Assembly (NCBI GenBank): GCA_027484145.1 | Contig: JAIXUH010000025.1 | Span: forward strand, 1-64,000 | DNA length: 64,000 nt | Reading direction: 5' to 3' | Source of the DNA: Rhodobacter sp. | GTDB taxonomy: Bacteria; Pseudomonadota; Alphaproteobacteria; Rhodobacterales; Rhodobacteraceae | In this document: in pieces, positions 1 to 8,018 of the stretch | Numbering within the stretch: position 1 is the first letter of the stretch | Layout of the letters: every line of letters starts with the position of its first letter | Notes under the pieces: model-generated | What the model was told of the DNA's origin: nothing | Databases searched by the model: none | What the model saw: the letters and a program-made list of their open reading frames with translations, nothing else | Made by a program: the position numbers and the translations under genes

Positions 1-2
1 CA

Positions 3-110
3 GTGGCAGGAATGCCCTTCAACAGCTTCCATAACCCACGCCGCCGGCACTCGGCATCGGGAGGCAAAAGCCCCTTGGCCTCCGACCGCCAAGGGGCCCA
101 ACCAGCACGC
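3..110 (+). pseudogene. IS3-family transposase OrfB, C-terminal remnant
   Basis: The plus-strand reading frame contains FNSFHNPRRRHSASGGKSPL, which matches the conserved C-terminal tail of IS3-family OrfB transposases (usually F/Y-NPRRRHSALGGKSP). The catalytic DDE part is not in the window, so the element is either truncated here or continues to the left. Past about residue 35 the translation no longer resembles a transposase. No terminal inverted repeat could be recognised. Confidence 0.6.
71..96 (-). terminator. Possible intrinsic terminator hairpin
   Basis: CCCCTTGG and CCAAGGGG form an 8-bp stem around a short loop. Read on the minus strand, the hairpin is followed by a short T-run (CTTTTGCC). 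It is about 400 bp downstream of the leftward phytase operon and overlaps the transposase remnant, so it could serve that operon or be a leftover of the IS. Weak support. Confidence 0.3.
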
Positions 111-503
111 GGAACGGCACAAGTAAGCGGCAAGACCAGTCGGACGGATCAAAAGGACAACGCCAGAGCCTTGAATTCCAACTGCTTGCGCGCCGCCCCA
201 CCGATCGCGCTTGCTTACCTCCCCGTACTTGACCGCAGCCGGCAGAAGCGCCTGTCGCTGAAACGGTGAGCAAAGTCGTCCGTCCCGTTGACTTAGTCGA
301 TATCCCTGCCCAAGGCCCAGCCTGTCAAGCGCCCGCACTCAGGGCTGAAAATGGGTAGCCCCGCGAGTCCACAGCAACAATGACCGCAACCGCCTGAGTC
401 TTCGGCATGCTTGGGGGCAAGGCTCGGCGGTCCCATATCCACCAAAACGTCAAAATGACAGCCGACACAGTCGCCGTTGACTGCGTCGGCGCCAGAGTTG
501 CGT
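111..503. other. Non-coding stretch, no gene recognised
   Basis: Between the transposase remnant and the end of the phytase gene I see no frame with a plausible start, ribosome binding site and recognisable protein. Short open frames here look random. It may be degraded mobile-element DNA. Confidence 0.4.
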
Positions 504-1565
504 TCATTTCAGACCAAGCGCCGCTTTCACATCTGCAAACGAAATGTATTTGAAGTTCGTCTGCAGGTCCTCATTCTGGTCATCCATCATGACCAGCATA
601 CCTTCGGGGTAATCCGGCCCAAGCGGAGTGGACACCACATCCAGACCATCGGTTTCAGACACGCCGTCAATCCCCGGGCCTGGCGCGATTTCGACGAGGC
701 CGGCACAAGCCGGCACCTCTTCCCCGTTCAGCGGGAAGATCGCGGCGCGGTGAATCCCTTGGGACGAGGCAACGAGATACCGCGCCCCGGCCCCTTCATA
801 GATTGCCAGCCCTTCGACATCATCCTTGGGAAAGCAATCAGATGGGATTGCAGCAATCTGAACGGCCTCATCGCCATTTTCCGGCAGCAAGGGGAAGCGC
901 CAGATGCCCACATCTTCCTCGCCCACATAGATATGACCCATCGTATCATCAGACACGATGCCTTCGGGCTGGGTGCCCACCTTGATCATGCGGGTGAATT
1001 CCAGCTTGATCTGGCCATTGTCGTCCAGCACTTCATACTGCACGATATGGCCGGTCTTGTAGTTGGTCAGTGTCCAGACCCGGCCCGTCGCATGATCACG
1101 CGCCATGGCATGGCCATAGATATTGCGCACTCGCTCGGTCGTTTCGGGCATGGCCGGAAAAGCATGCGGCGAGGCGCGATCCATTTTGCCATCGGCCTCG
1201 ATCACATAAAACACGATGTCTTCGTTATCGCGTTCGGTGGCCGATGCCAGCCAGACTGTGCGTCCCGCCAAAGTGAATTCGCGCAGGTCGACGTTGTTGA
1301 CCGATCCGTCATTGAAATAGGCCACGTCTTCACCTTGCAGGTTGAAGACGTGCATCCCGTTGTACTTGTCTGTGCCCAGCACAAGGCTGGCCGCAGGATC
1401 GATCGGATGAACCCAGATCGCCGGGTCATCGGCATCACCGATGATGGAGCTTGTTTCGGCAACCGCCGTGACCTGAACCTCTTTCACCTGCGCATGCAGC
1501 GCAGGTGAAACGCCCAGAACCGCCGCAAGACCAAGGCCCGCAGCCAGAAGGTGCTTAGTCTTCAA
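504..1565 (-). CDS. Secreted beta-propeller phytase (3-phytase family)
   Basis: A 353-residue protein with an N-terminal signal peptide (hydrophobic run to about residue 25, ending ALHAQ). Family features are DDPAIWVHP near residue 45, the NNVDLRE segment, the PEGIVSDD...IYVGEED motif in the middle, DDVEGLAIY, and ETDGLDV near the C-terminus. These acidic motifs bind Ca2+ and phosphate in beta-propeller phytases, which remove phosphate from myo-inositol hexakisphosphate outside the cytoplasm. Length fits the family. The start overlaps the upstream gene's end by 11 bp, so the two are cotranscribed leftward from the region near 2210. Divergent from a phosphate-ester-like ABC operon, which supports a role in organic phosphate use. 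Confidence 0.9.
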   Translation of the reverse strand: MKTKHLLAAGLGLAAVLGVSPALHAQVKEVQVTAVAETSSIIGDADDPAIWVHPIDPAASLVLGTDKYNGMHVFNLQGEDVAYFNDGSVNNVDLREFTLAGRTVWLASATERDNEDIVFYVIEADGKMDRASPHAFPAMPETTERVRNIYGHAMARDHATGRVWTLTNYKTGHIVQYEVLDDNGQIKLEFTRMIKVGTQPEGIVSDDTMGHIYVGEEDVGIWRFPLLPENGDEAVQIAAIPSDCFPKDDVEGLAIYEGAGARYLVASSQGIHRAAIFPLNGEEVPACAGLVEIAPGPGIDGVSETDGLDVVSTPLGPDYPEGMLVMMDDQNEDLQTNFKYISFADVKAALGLK

Positions 1566-2208
1566 CTTCGAACTCCGTCACAGGCAGGGTGAAGGAGATG
1601 GCATAAGCGCTGTCGCCCTTGGCCGCCGTGATAAAGGCGCCGATCATGCCATCACCATTGGGAGCTGCCGCCTGAAATGCGGTATCCATATGCAAGGTGG
1701 CGGTCCCGGCATAGTCGGGGCTTTCGGCATCGACGGTCACGCCGCCCGCTTCCCACTTGTATTCGAACTCGGTGAAAACCTTGTCGCCTTCGGGGTATTC
1801 CTCGGCCGATTGCAGGGTAAACGTCGCAGGCAAAGCGGCAAGCTTGTTGAAATCAGCATGAGTCAGCTTGCCCTCGATGGCTTTTGCGATGCCCTCGTGA
1901 ACGAACTCGATCGCGAAATCCATTTCCTGATAGGGGTTATAGTCGGTGTCGTTCAGCAGATACTCACGCTTGAGCGTGATGGCGCTGATATCGGCCGAGG
2001 TGATATCCATCACCTGAACGTCGAACAATTTGCCATCGACCGTCCCCATGATCACCAAATGCGGCTTGTCGCCCAGCCATTCGGTTGGGGCAGCAGTCAG
2101 GGTGTTGCCGGGGGTGACGGTCTGCATCATCGGGTCGGCCAGAACGACGGTGGGCATAGCAATCTGTGGGGCAAGAAGTGCCACCAGCATGGGCGCTGAC
2201 AAACGCAT
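1555..2208 (-). CDS. Secreted protein of unknown function
   Basis: A 217-residue protein whose first ~25 residues (MRLSAPMLVALLAPQIAMPT, then VVLA) form a signal peptide. The rest is acidic and beta-rich with no family I can name. It is the first gene of the leftward two-gene unit with the phytase and overlaps it by 11 bp, so a helper role in phytate use or phosphate starvation is inferred from context only. No membrane segment other than the signal. Start chosen at the only ATG before the signal peptide. Confidence 0.75.
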   Translation of the reverse strand: MRLSAPMLVALLAPQIAMPTVVLADPMMQTVTPGNTLTAAPTEWLGDKPHLVIMGTVDGKLFDVQVMDITSADISAITLKREYLLNDTDYNPYQEMDFAIEFVHEGIAKAIEGKLTHADFNKLAALPATFTLQSAEEYPEGDKVFTEFEYKWEAGGVTVDAESPDYAGTATLHMDTAFQAAAPNGDGMIGAFITAAKGDSAYAISFTLPVTEFEVED

Positions 2209-2479
2209 GAAGGCATCCTTTCAGGTCGGTTCGGTTGTTGACCCACCCAGAGCTAGAAGCGGCGTGTAACGGTTTTGCGTCAGGATTCCGCCCCCTGCGC
2301 CGCCGAAAGTGGAACAGCTTTGTCTTTCATGGGCTTAGGTGCAAGAAAAATTTCTTCTAGCCGTATAGCTTATGTTTTTAAACGATACTTTGAATGCACG
2401 TATGTGCAAATTTCACAGATCTGTCACAGAATCGAACTAGGTTGTAGATCGTGCGCAAAGGGGATTTGATGTCGGATCA
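2209..2479. promoter_or_regulatory. Divergent promoter region with Pho-box-like repeat
   Basis: This 271-bp gap separates the leftward phytase unit and the rightward transporter operon. At 2410-2427 it holds ATTTCAC-agat-CTGTCAC: two 7-bp half-sites separated by 4 bp, the layout of the PhoB box (CTGTCAT-N4-CTGTCAT). The half-sites match consensus at 5/7 and 6/7 positions if the last base is allowed as T or C. No third half-site was found. Control by PhoB would fit the gene content but is not proven. Confidence 0.45.
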
Positions 2480-4294
2480 GTGCAAGATCAGTGCCTTGGT
2501 GCAAGCTTGATCCGGCTAGTCCGCGCCAGGGGCTTTGGGTTGCGCATGGCGCATGACCCTGTGCTGGCGCTTGGCCTTGCCTTGCTGGTCGTCTTCCTGT
2601 GGTTGATCGCGCTGCCGATCGGCATGATCGTCGAAGACAGCTTCACCTCGCAACCCGGCGACAGCGCGCGCACGGGCGTCGCGGATGGCGCGATAACGGG
2701 CTACTACATGTCCCGGGCGCTGGCCTCTCGCATGTCAACGATCCTGTTCTACGCGCCGTTGTGGAACACGCTTCTGGTGGCGGTATGTGCTTCAGCCCTT
2801 GCGCTGGTTATCGGGGCGTTGCTGGCATGGGTACTTGTGCGCAGCGACGTGCCGTTGCGCGGGTGGTTCGCGGTGGCGCTGATCGTGCCGTACATGCTGC
2901 CGGTCTGGACCTTTGCGCTGGCCTGGGTCACCTTGTTCAAGAATTCCACACTGGGTGGTCAGCCTGGATGGGCGCAGGCGCTTGGAGCGCAACCGCCTGA
3001 CTGGCTGGCCTATGGCGCGGTTCCGACCATCGCGATCCTGACGCTGCACTATATTCCCTTTGCCATCCTGATCATCGGCGGCGCCTTGCGGCGGCTGGAT
3101 GGCCAGTTGGAAGAGGCGGCACAGATTCTGGGCGCGCGCCGTCAGATCATCCTTTGGCGCATCGTGATCCCCGCCTTGCGCCCTGCCGTGTTGTCCGCCG
3201 GCCTCTTGATGTTCGCCGATGCGATTGGCGAGTTTTCGGTGCCCTACATCCTTGGCCTTCCGGTCAAGTTCGAAACCCTGTCGGTGTCTTTGTTCCGCGC
3301 GATCAGCACGCAGCAGAATGGAATGGCGGCTGTCTATGCCGGGGCTGTGCTGCTGATCGGGGTGATCACGTTGGGCATTGACGCTTGGATGCTGCGCGAG
3401 GCGCGGCGGTTTACCACCGTCGGCGGTAAGGGCACCATCACCCGCACAAGCCCCCTGCATGCCGCGCGCTGGCCGGTTTTTGGCGGGATCATGCTGCTGT
3501 TTGTGGTCAGCGTGGTCGTGCCGCTGGTCACGCTGCTGCTGTCGACCCTGATGCATATTCCCGGCCGTTTTGATGCGGGGAACTTTACGCTGGATTACTG
3601 GATCGGGCGCGATTTGCCCACGGTTGCTTTGCCGAACGGAATCCTGTTCTCGTCCGAATTCTGGGCTGCGGCGTGGAACTCCGTGCGCATTGCTGGCATG
3701 GCCGCAGTGGCGGCAGCGGCCTTGGGTTTGCTGGTGGGATATGTCGTGGCGCACAGTTCTTGGCGCTGGCTGGCCAATGCCTTGCACGCGATCACCTTTT
3801 TCCCCTACCTTGTGCCGGGGATCGCCTTTGCTGCGGCCATCCTTGTGCTGTTCGCGGCACCACGCGGCCCGATCCCTGCGCTTTACGGCACGCCTTACAT
3901 TCTGCTTCTGGCACTGATTGCCGATCAGATGCCCTTTGCCAGCCGCGTCGGGATCTCGGCCATGGCGCAACTTGGCCCGGATATCGAGGATGCCGCCCGT
4001 ATCATGGGCGCAGGGATGATGCGCCGCTTGCGCGTCATTATCCTGCCTCTCATGAAGGGGGCGCTGGCAACGGCGGTCCTGTTGTCGTTCATTTCCGGCA
4101 TCAAGGGCGTCAGCCTTTTCATCCTGCTGGCCGTGCCATCAACCGATGTGCTGACAACCTTTTCGCTGCGCCTTGTGGACTATGGCTATGCGCAGGCCGC
4201 CAATGCCGTCGTGCTGGTCATCGCCTTGATCGCCCTGATCGGCAGCCTTGTCATGCATCGCGTGGCAGGCCCGGGGCTTGCCGCGGGGCTGTAG
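2480..4294 (+). CDS. Fused two-domain ABC permease (iron / sugar-phosphate type)
   Basis: A 604-residue inner-membrane protein with two tandem permease halves, each of about six membrane segments. Each half has the cytoplasmic EAA loop that docks the ATPase: EEAAQILGAR near residue 211 and EDAARIMGAG near residue 502. This FbpB/ThiP-like double-permease layout belongs to importers of ferric iron, thiamine and, in the AfuB branch, sugar phosphates. The GTG at 2480 is the longest start; the ATG at 2546 (MAHDP) is an alternative. It is followed after 6 bp by the ATPase gene. Context of phytase and phosphatases favours a phosphorylated organic solute over iron. Confidence 0.85.
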   Translation: MQDQCLGASLIRLVRARGFGLRMAHDPVLALGLALLVVFLWLIALPIGMIVEDSFTSQPGDSARTGVADGAITGYYMSRALASRMSTILFYAPLWNTLLVAVCASALALVIGALLAWVLVRSDVPLRGWFAVALIVPYMLPVWTFALAWVTLFKNSTLGGQPGWAQALGAQPPDWLAYGAVPTIAILTLHYIPFAILIIGGALRRLDGQLEEAAQILGARRQIILWRIVIPALRPAVLSAGLLMFADAIGEFSVPYILGLPVKFETLSVSLFRAISTQQNGMAAVYAGAVLLIGVITLGIDAWMLREARRFTTVGGKGTITRTSPLHAARWPVFGGIMLLFVVSVVVPLVTLLLSTLMHIPGRFDAGNFTLDYWIGRDLPTVALPNGILFSSEFWAAAWNSVRIAGMAAVAAAALGLLVGYVVAHSSWRWLANALHAITFFPYLVPGIAFAAAILVLFAAPRGPIPALYGTPYILLLALIADQMPFASRVGISAMAQLGPDIEDAARIMGAGMMRRLRVIILPLMKGALATAVLLSFISGIKGVSLFILLAVPSTDVLTTFSLRLVDYGYAQAANAVVLVIALIALIGSLVMHRVAGPGLAAGL

Positions 4295-4300
4295 CGCTAG

Positions 4301-5392
4301 ATGCCCGATATCGTGATCGAAAACCTGACCAAGACTTTTGGCAAAGGCCATGCCGTCAAGGATGTTTCGCTGACCATCCGGGATGGTTCATTCACCTGCA
4401 TCCTCGGCCCGTCAGGCTGCGGCAAGACCACGCTGTTGCGGATGATCGCGGGGCTTGAGAGGACAAGTGCCGGAAGGATCGGCATCGGGGCACGTGTTGT
4501 GGATGATGCGGCCCAAGGCACCTTTGTGCCCCCCGAACAGCGCGGCGTGGGGCTGGTGTTCCAGTCCTATGCGCTCTGGCCGCACATGACCGTTGCACAG
4601 AATGTGGCTTTCGGATTGCGCCTGCAGCGGGCAAATGCGACCGCCCGCCGCGCCCGCACCGATGCCATGCTGGACACCCTGCGCATCACCGATCTGGCCG
4701 ACCGTTATCCCGCACAGCTTTCTGGCGGCCAGCAACAGCGTGTGGCCCTTGCGCGCACCCTCGCGTTGGCACCGCAGGTTTTGTTGCTGGACGAGCCGCT
4801 GTCGAACCTTGACGCGGCCCTGCGCCTTGCCATGCGGGCCGAGCTTGCCCGCCTGCACCGCGAGTTTGGCACCACCATCGTCTTTGTCACCCATGATCAG
4901 TGGGAGGCGATGACCCTTGCCACCGATATCGCCGTTCTGGCCAAAGGCGAGGTGCAGCAAACCGGCAGCGCAAGTGCGATCTACGACCAGCCCGCCAGCC
5001 GCTTTGTGGCCGAGTTCATCGGCAACCCACCGATCAACATCTTCGCGGCGGGCAGCGATGCGGCACGGGCACTGATCCCTGCTGGGGTCGCCGACCCTGC
5101 CCGCGTGACCGTCGGCCTGCGGCCCGAAGCGATGCAGCTTTCCACCGTCAACAATGGCCAGTCGTTGGCGGCAACGGTGACAGCGCTTATTCCCACGGGC
5201 GGGTCATGGGTTGTGGAAATGGCGCTGCAGCGGGGCGGGACACCCGTTTTGCACACCACCCTTCAGCGCCCTGCCCTTGCCCCGATGCAACCCGTTTTCA
5301 TCACCCCTCAGAAGGAAGGCACGCATTTCTTTGCCCCTGACGGCCGCTGCCTGCCCGATCTTTCCCTGAGATCAAAGGAAACCTCCAGATGA
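4301..5392 (+). CDS. ABC transporter ATPase, Fe3+/sugar-phosphate importer type
   Basis: A 363-residue ATPase. Walker A GPSGCGKTT lies near residue 36, a Q-loop at VFQSYALWPH, the signature LSGGQQQR near residue 140, Walker B VLLLDEP near residue 163, and the switch His in FVTHDQ. The C-terminal ~120 residues are a TOBE-like regulatory part, as in PotA/FbpC/AfuC proteins. It would power the fused permease encoded just upstream. The stop codon overlaps the ATG of the binding-protein gene (ATGA), so translation is probably coupled. Confidence 0.9.
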   Translation: MPDIVIENLTKTFGKGHAVKDVSLTIRDGSFTCILGPSGCGKTTLLRMIAGLERTSAGRIGIGARVVDDAAQGTFVPPEQRGVGLVFQSYALWPHMTVAQNVAFGLRLQRANATARRARTDAMLDTLRITDLADRYPAQLSGGQQQRVALARTLALAPQVLLLDEPLSNLDAALRLAMRAELARLHREFGTTIVFVTHDQWEAMTLATDIAVLAKGEVQQTGSASAIYDQPASRFVAEFIGNPPINIFAAGSDAARALIPAGVADPARVTVGLRPEAMQLSTVNNGQSLAATVTALIPTGGSWVVEMALQRGGTPVLHTTLQRPALAPMQPVFITPQKEGTHFFAPDGRCLPDLSLRSKETSR

Positions 5393-6489
5393 CACACCTG
5401 CCTGCATTTTTGTTGCTTTCGACTGCCCTAGCCTGCCCTGCGCTGGCTGAAACCTTTGACGAAGCCACCCTTCTGGCCGCGGCGAAGGGCGAGCCCCCCT
5501 TGATGGTCATCGATTCCACCGGAAAAGTGCGCGAACAGGTTGCGGGCTTCAAAGCGAAGTATGGGCTTGAGGCCAATGGCACCAAGTCCGAAGCCCCCGG
5601 CACCATCCGCATGGTCATGGGCGAGGCTCAGGCCGGCAATGTGCAGGCCGATGTTTTGGTGATATCGGACACGCCCGCCGCCGTGGCCCAGCTTCTGACC
5701 CCCGGCCTTGCGGTCAGCTATCTGCCCTCGGATATGGTCGATGCCATCCCAGAGGGCGCGCGCGACCCTTTGGTCATCTCGAACTCCCCTGTCGTCTGGA
5801 CCTATAACACCGCCCTGCATGAAAGCTGCCCGGTCAGCAACATCTGGGCGCTGACCGATCCGGACTGGTCGGGGCGCGTGGCAATGCCCGATCCGTTGGG
5901 CAAGCCTGCCTATACCGACTGGTTCAACCAGTTTGCCGCGCATCATGACACGGCCTTTGCCGAGGCCTATGCCGCCCATTACGGCAAGCCTCTGGAAACC
6001 GATCTGAACAGCGCGGCCGAGGCGTGGGTCACGGCCCTTGCCGCCAATCAGCCGTTGCTGGTTGAATCCGACAGCGACTCGGCCGAGGCGGTGGGCGCCC
6101 CCGATGCCACCGAAAGCTTTATCGGCATCATGTCGACGGCCAAGTTCCGTGACAATGACGACGGAATGAAGCTGGGCATCTGCGCCAGTATGCAGCCATT
6201 TGTCGGCCTGATGACGCCGAAGTTCGCCCTGATCACAACAGCATCTGACAGCCCGAATGCCGCGCGGCTTTTCGTCCATTACCTTTTGACCCAAGAAGGC
6301 TGGGCCCCGCAGGCGATCGACGGGAAGATGGCGACCAACACCACCCATGCCCCGGTCGCCAATGAACCTTCGGGTGTGGCAGGGGTGATGGACCAGATGT
6401 GGTTCTATGACACCACAACATCGACAGATGACTGGAACACCCGGCAGGACTGGCAAGATATCTGGTCGCTTGCGCGCGACAGCCAATAG
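5389..6489 (+). CDS. Periplasmic binding protein, family 1 (AfuA/iron-binding-like)
   Basis: A 366-residue protein with a signal peptide cleaved after about residue 19 (ALACPALAE). The body is a family-1 extracellular solute-binding fold: an early APGTIRMVMGEAQ segment, VVWTYNTALH, the hinge region DPDWSGRVAMPDP, and a late ALITTASDSPNAARLFVHYL. This is the ferric/AfuA-like group, whose members bind either iron or phosphorylated sugars. The Tyr pairs typical of iron ligands are not obvious to me. Together with the fused permease and ATPase it forms a complete importer. Substrate is inferred, not shown. Confidence 0.85.
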   Translation: MTHLPAFLLLSTALACPALAETFDEATLLAAAKGEPPLMVIDSTGKVREQVAGFKAKYGLEANGTKSEAPGTIRMVMGEAQAGNVQADVLVISDTPAAVAQLLTPGLAVSYLPSDMVDAIPEGARDPLVISNSPVVWTYNTALHESCPVSNIWALTDPDWSGRVAMPDPLGKPAYTDWFNQFAAHHDTAFAEAYAAHYGKPLETDLNSAAEAWVTALAANQPLLVESDSDSAEAVGAPDATESFIGIMSTAKFRDNDDGMKLGICASMQPFVGLMTPKFALITTASDSPNAARLFVHYLLTQEGWAPQAIDGKMATNTTHAPVANEPSGVAGVMDQMWFYDTTTSTDDWNTRQDWQDIWSLARDSQ

Positions 6490-6546
6490 ATTCACCTTTA
6501 TGCCGCCATGGCTCTGGCCGCCGGCGGCACTGCTTTTGGGTAACGG

Positions 6547-7371
6547 ATGAAAATGCCCCTTGACCTTACCTCTCGCGCCGAATTCCTGCGCGGCCTTGCC
6601 CCTAAGGCAGGAGAGCTTGCACGTGCAGGCTTTAGTGCCCGTACAGCAGGCACCTTTACGCTTAAGGGTCCGCAGGATTTTTTAACGGAAACCGATCTTG
6701 CGGTGGAAACGTTCATTCGGGATCGGATTGGCGAAGCCTTTCCCGAAGACGGCATTCTAGGTGAAGAAGGGGGCGGCGATGCAACCCCGCATCTGTGGAT
6801 CATCGATCCGGTCGATGGCACGGCCAATTTCGCCCGCGGGGTCCCGCATTTTTGCGTTTGCATCTGCTTTTGTGAAGACGGTGCCCCCGTGCTGGGGGCG
6901 ATTTTCCATCCCATGACAGGCGAGTTCTGGTTTGCGCAAAGTGGAAAGGGCGCGCAAAAGAACGGCGCGCCCATCACGGTGACTGCCACCAGAAGCCCTG
7001 ACACGGCCTGCGTGGAAATGGGGTGGTCCCGTCGCCATGCCATTCAGGGCTATCTAGCTGCCCAAGGGCATATCCTGAACGGGGGCGCCAATATCCGTCG
7101 CGGCGGATCGGGCGCCTTGGCCTTGGCATGGGTGGCCGAGGGGCGGTCGGACGGTTACCTTGAGGCGGCGATGAACTGCTGGGATTGTCTTGCCGGTATG
7201 CTGATGGTGCAAGAGGCAGGCGGGTCCGTGCTTCCCTTCGGTGCACCAACAGATGATCGCCTCGCTGCATTGCAGGCCCTGTCTGAACCTCACCCGGTGC
7301 GCGCCTCGACACCGGCGCTGGCCGCACTTCTGGACGGTGCTCTGTCTTTTGCGGCAGAACCTAGCCCATGA
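6547..7371 (+). CDS. Inositol monophosphatase-family phosphatase
   Basis: A 274-residue Mg2+/Li+-type phosphatase. The metal ligands are all visible: GEEGGG near residue 72, the signature WIIDPVDGTANF near residues 84-95, and the C-terminal WDCLAG near residue 212. Family members hydrolyse myo-inositol phosphates, histidinol phosphate, fructose 1,6-bisphosphate or 3'-phosphoadenosine 5'-phosphate. No signal peptide, so it acts in the cytoplasm, after import. The gene starts 57 bp after the binding-protein gene and overlaps the next gene by 4 bp (ATGA). In this operon dephosphorylation of an imported inositol or sugar phosphate is the simplest reading. Confidence 0.85.
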   Translation: MKMPLDLTSRAEFLRGLAPKAGELARAGFSARTAGTFTLKGPQDFLTETDLAVETFIRDRIGEAFPEDGILGEEGGGDATPHLWIIDPVDGTANFARGVPHFCVCICFCEDGAPVLGAIFHPMTGEFWFAQSGKGAQKNGAPITVTATRSPDTACVEMGWSRRHAIQGYLAAQGHILNGGANIRRGGSGALALAWVAEGRSDGYLEAAMNCWDCLAGMLMVQEAGGSVLPFGAPTDDRLAALQALSEPHPVRASTPALAALLDGALSFAAEPSP

Positions 7372-8018
7372 GCGCAAACGATCCCAATCCCCTGCGCGAC
7401 TTGTTTGCTGCCGCAGATGCCCGCCGTGGCCCGATTCATCTGATTGACCGCGATTTCGACGGGGTTGACCTCTACGTCGGCAACCGTCAGGCAGCATCGG
7501 ACCCTGCCCTTTTGGCGCAGCACGGCATCAAGGCTGTTTTGAACTGCGCTTTGAACCTGGACGTGAACCTTGTCGCGACACCTGCGCCCGACAGCCGCAA
7601 TCAGGATTTCGGACGCGGCCCGATCCGGTATTACAAGCTGGGGCTGATCGACGGGCCGGGCAATCCGGCCGAAATGCTTCTGGCGGGATATTTGCAACTG
7701 CGCGGGCTGATGCGCCAGCAGATGCCTGACACGGCCAGCTATCCATGGCCCGGCAGCGGGCATGTTCTGGTGAATTGCCGTGGCGGGCGCAGCCGTTCGG
7801 TCATTCTGGTCAGCCTGTTCCTGCATTTGGAACGCCCCGAACGTTTTCCCACCCTTGCCGCCGCGATTGACCATGTCCGACAGATGCGTCAACTGGAGCC
7901 GATAGAGTGGCCAAGTGCACCCAAACCCGTTCTGATCGAAGCGGCCCTTTGGGCTGCACAGGTTGCTGAAAGCATTCGCGCACTTCACATGGCAAGACCA
8001 GAGGCAGACAGATCATGA
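7368..8018 (+). CDS. Dual-specificity / tyrosine phosphatase-like protein
   Basis: A 216-residue cytoplasmic protein with a Cys-phosphatase fold: VYLGN-like segment DLYVGNRQAAS, GIKAVLNCAL, then the P-loop VLVNCRGGRSRSV with Cys137 and Arg143 in the correct C-X5-R spacing. The residue before the catalytic Cys, normally His, is Asn136. There is no strong general-acid Asp loop that I can identify with confidence, though LGLIDGPGN is in the expected place. Cysteine phosphatases of this superfamily include phytate-degrading enzymes, so an inositol phosphate substrate is possible. It overlaps both neighbours by 4 bp. Confidence 0.75.
   Translation: MSANDPNPLRDLFAAADARRGPIHLIDRDFDGVDLYVGNRQAASDPALLAQHGIKAVLNCALNLDVNLVATPAPDSRNQDFGRGPIRYYKLGLIDGPGNPAEMLLAGYLQLRGLMRQQMPDTASYPWPGSGHVLVNCRGGRSRSVILVSLFLHLERPERFPTLAAAIDHVRQMRQLEPIEWPSAPKPVLIEAALWAAQVAESIRALHMARPEADRS

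Noticed and set aside
477-1508. Long plus-strand open frame antisense to the phytase gene
   Set aside because: His/Arg/Gln-rich composition typical of antisense reading of GC-rich coding DNA; no ribosome binding site; the minus-strand phytase has clear family motifs.
2792-3970. 392-residue minus-strand open frame inside the fused permease gene
   Set aside because: Gln/His/Arg-rich, no domain pattern; mirror of the permease's codon periodicity.
5428-6495. 355-residue minus-strand frame opposite the binding-protein gene
   Set aside because: No signal or domain; same antisense composition. The plus strand has a signal peptide and operon overlaps.
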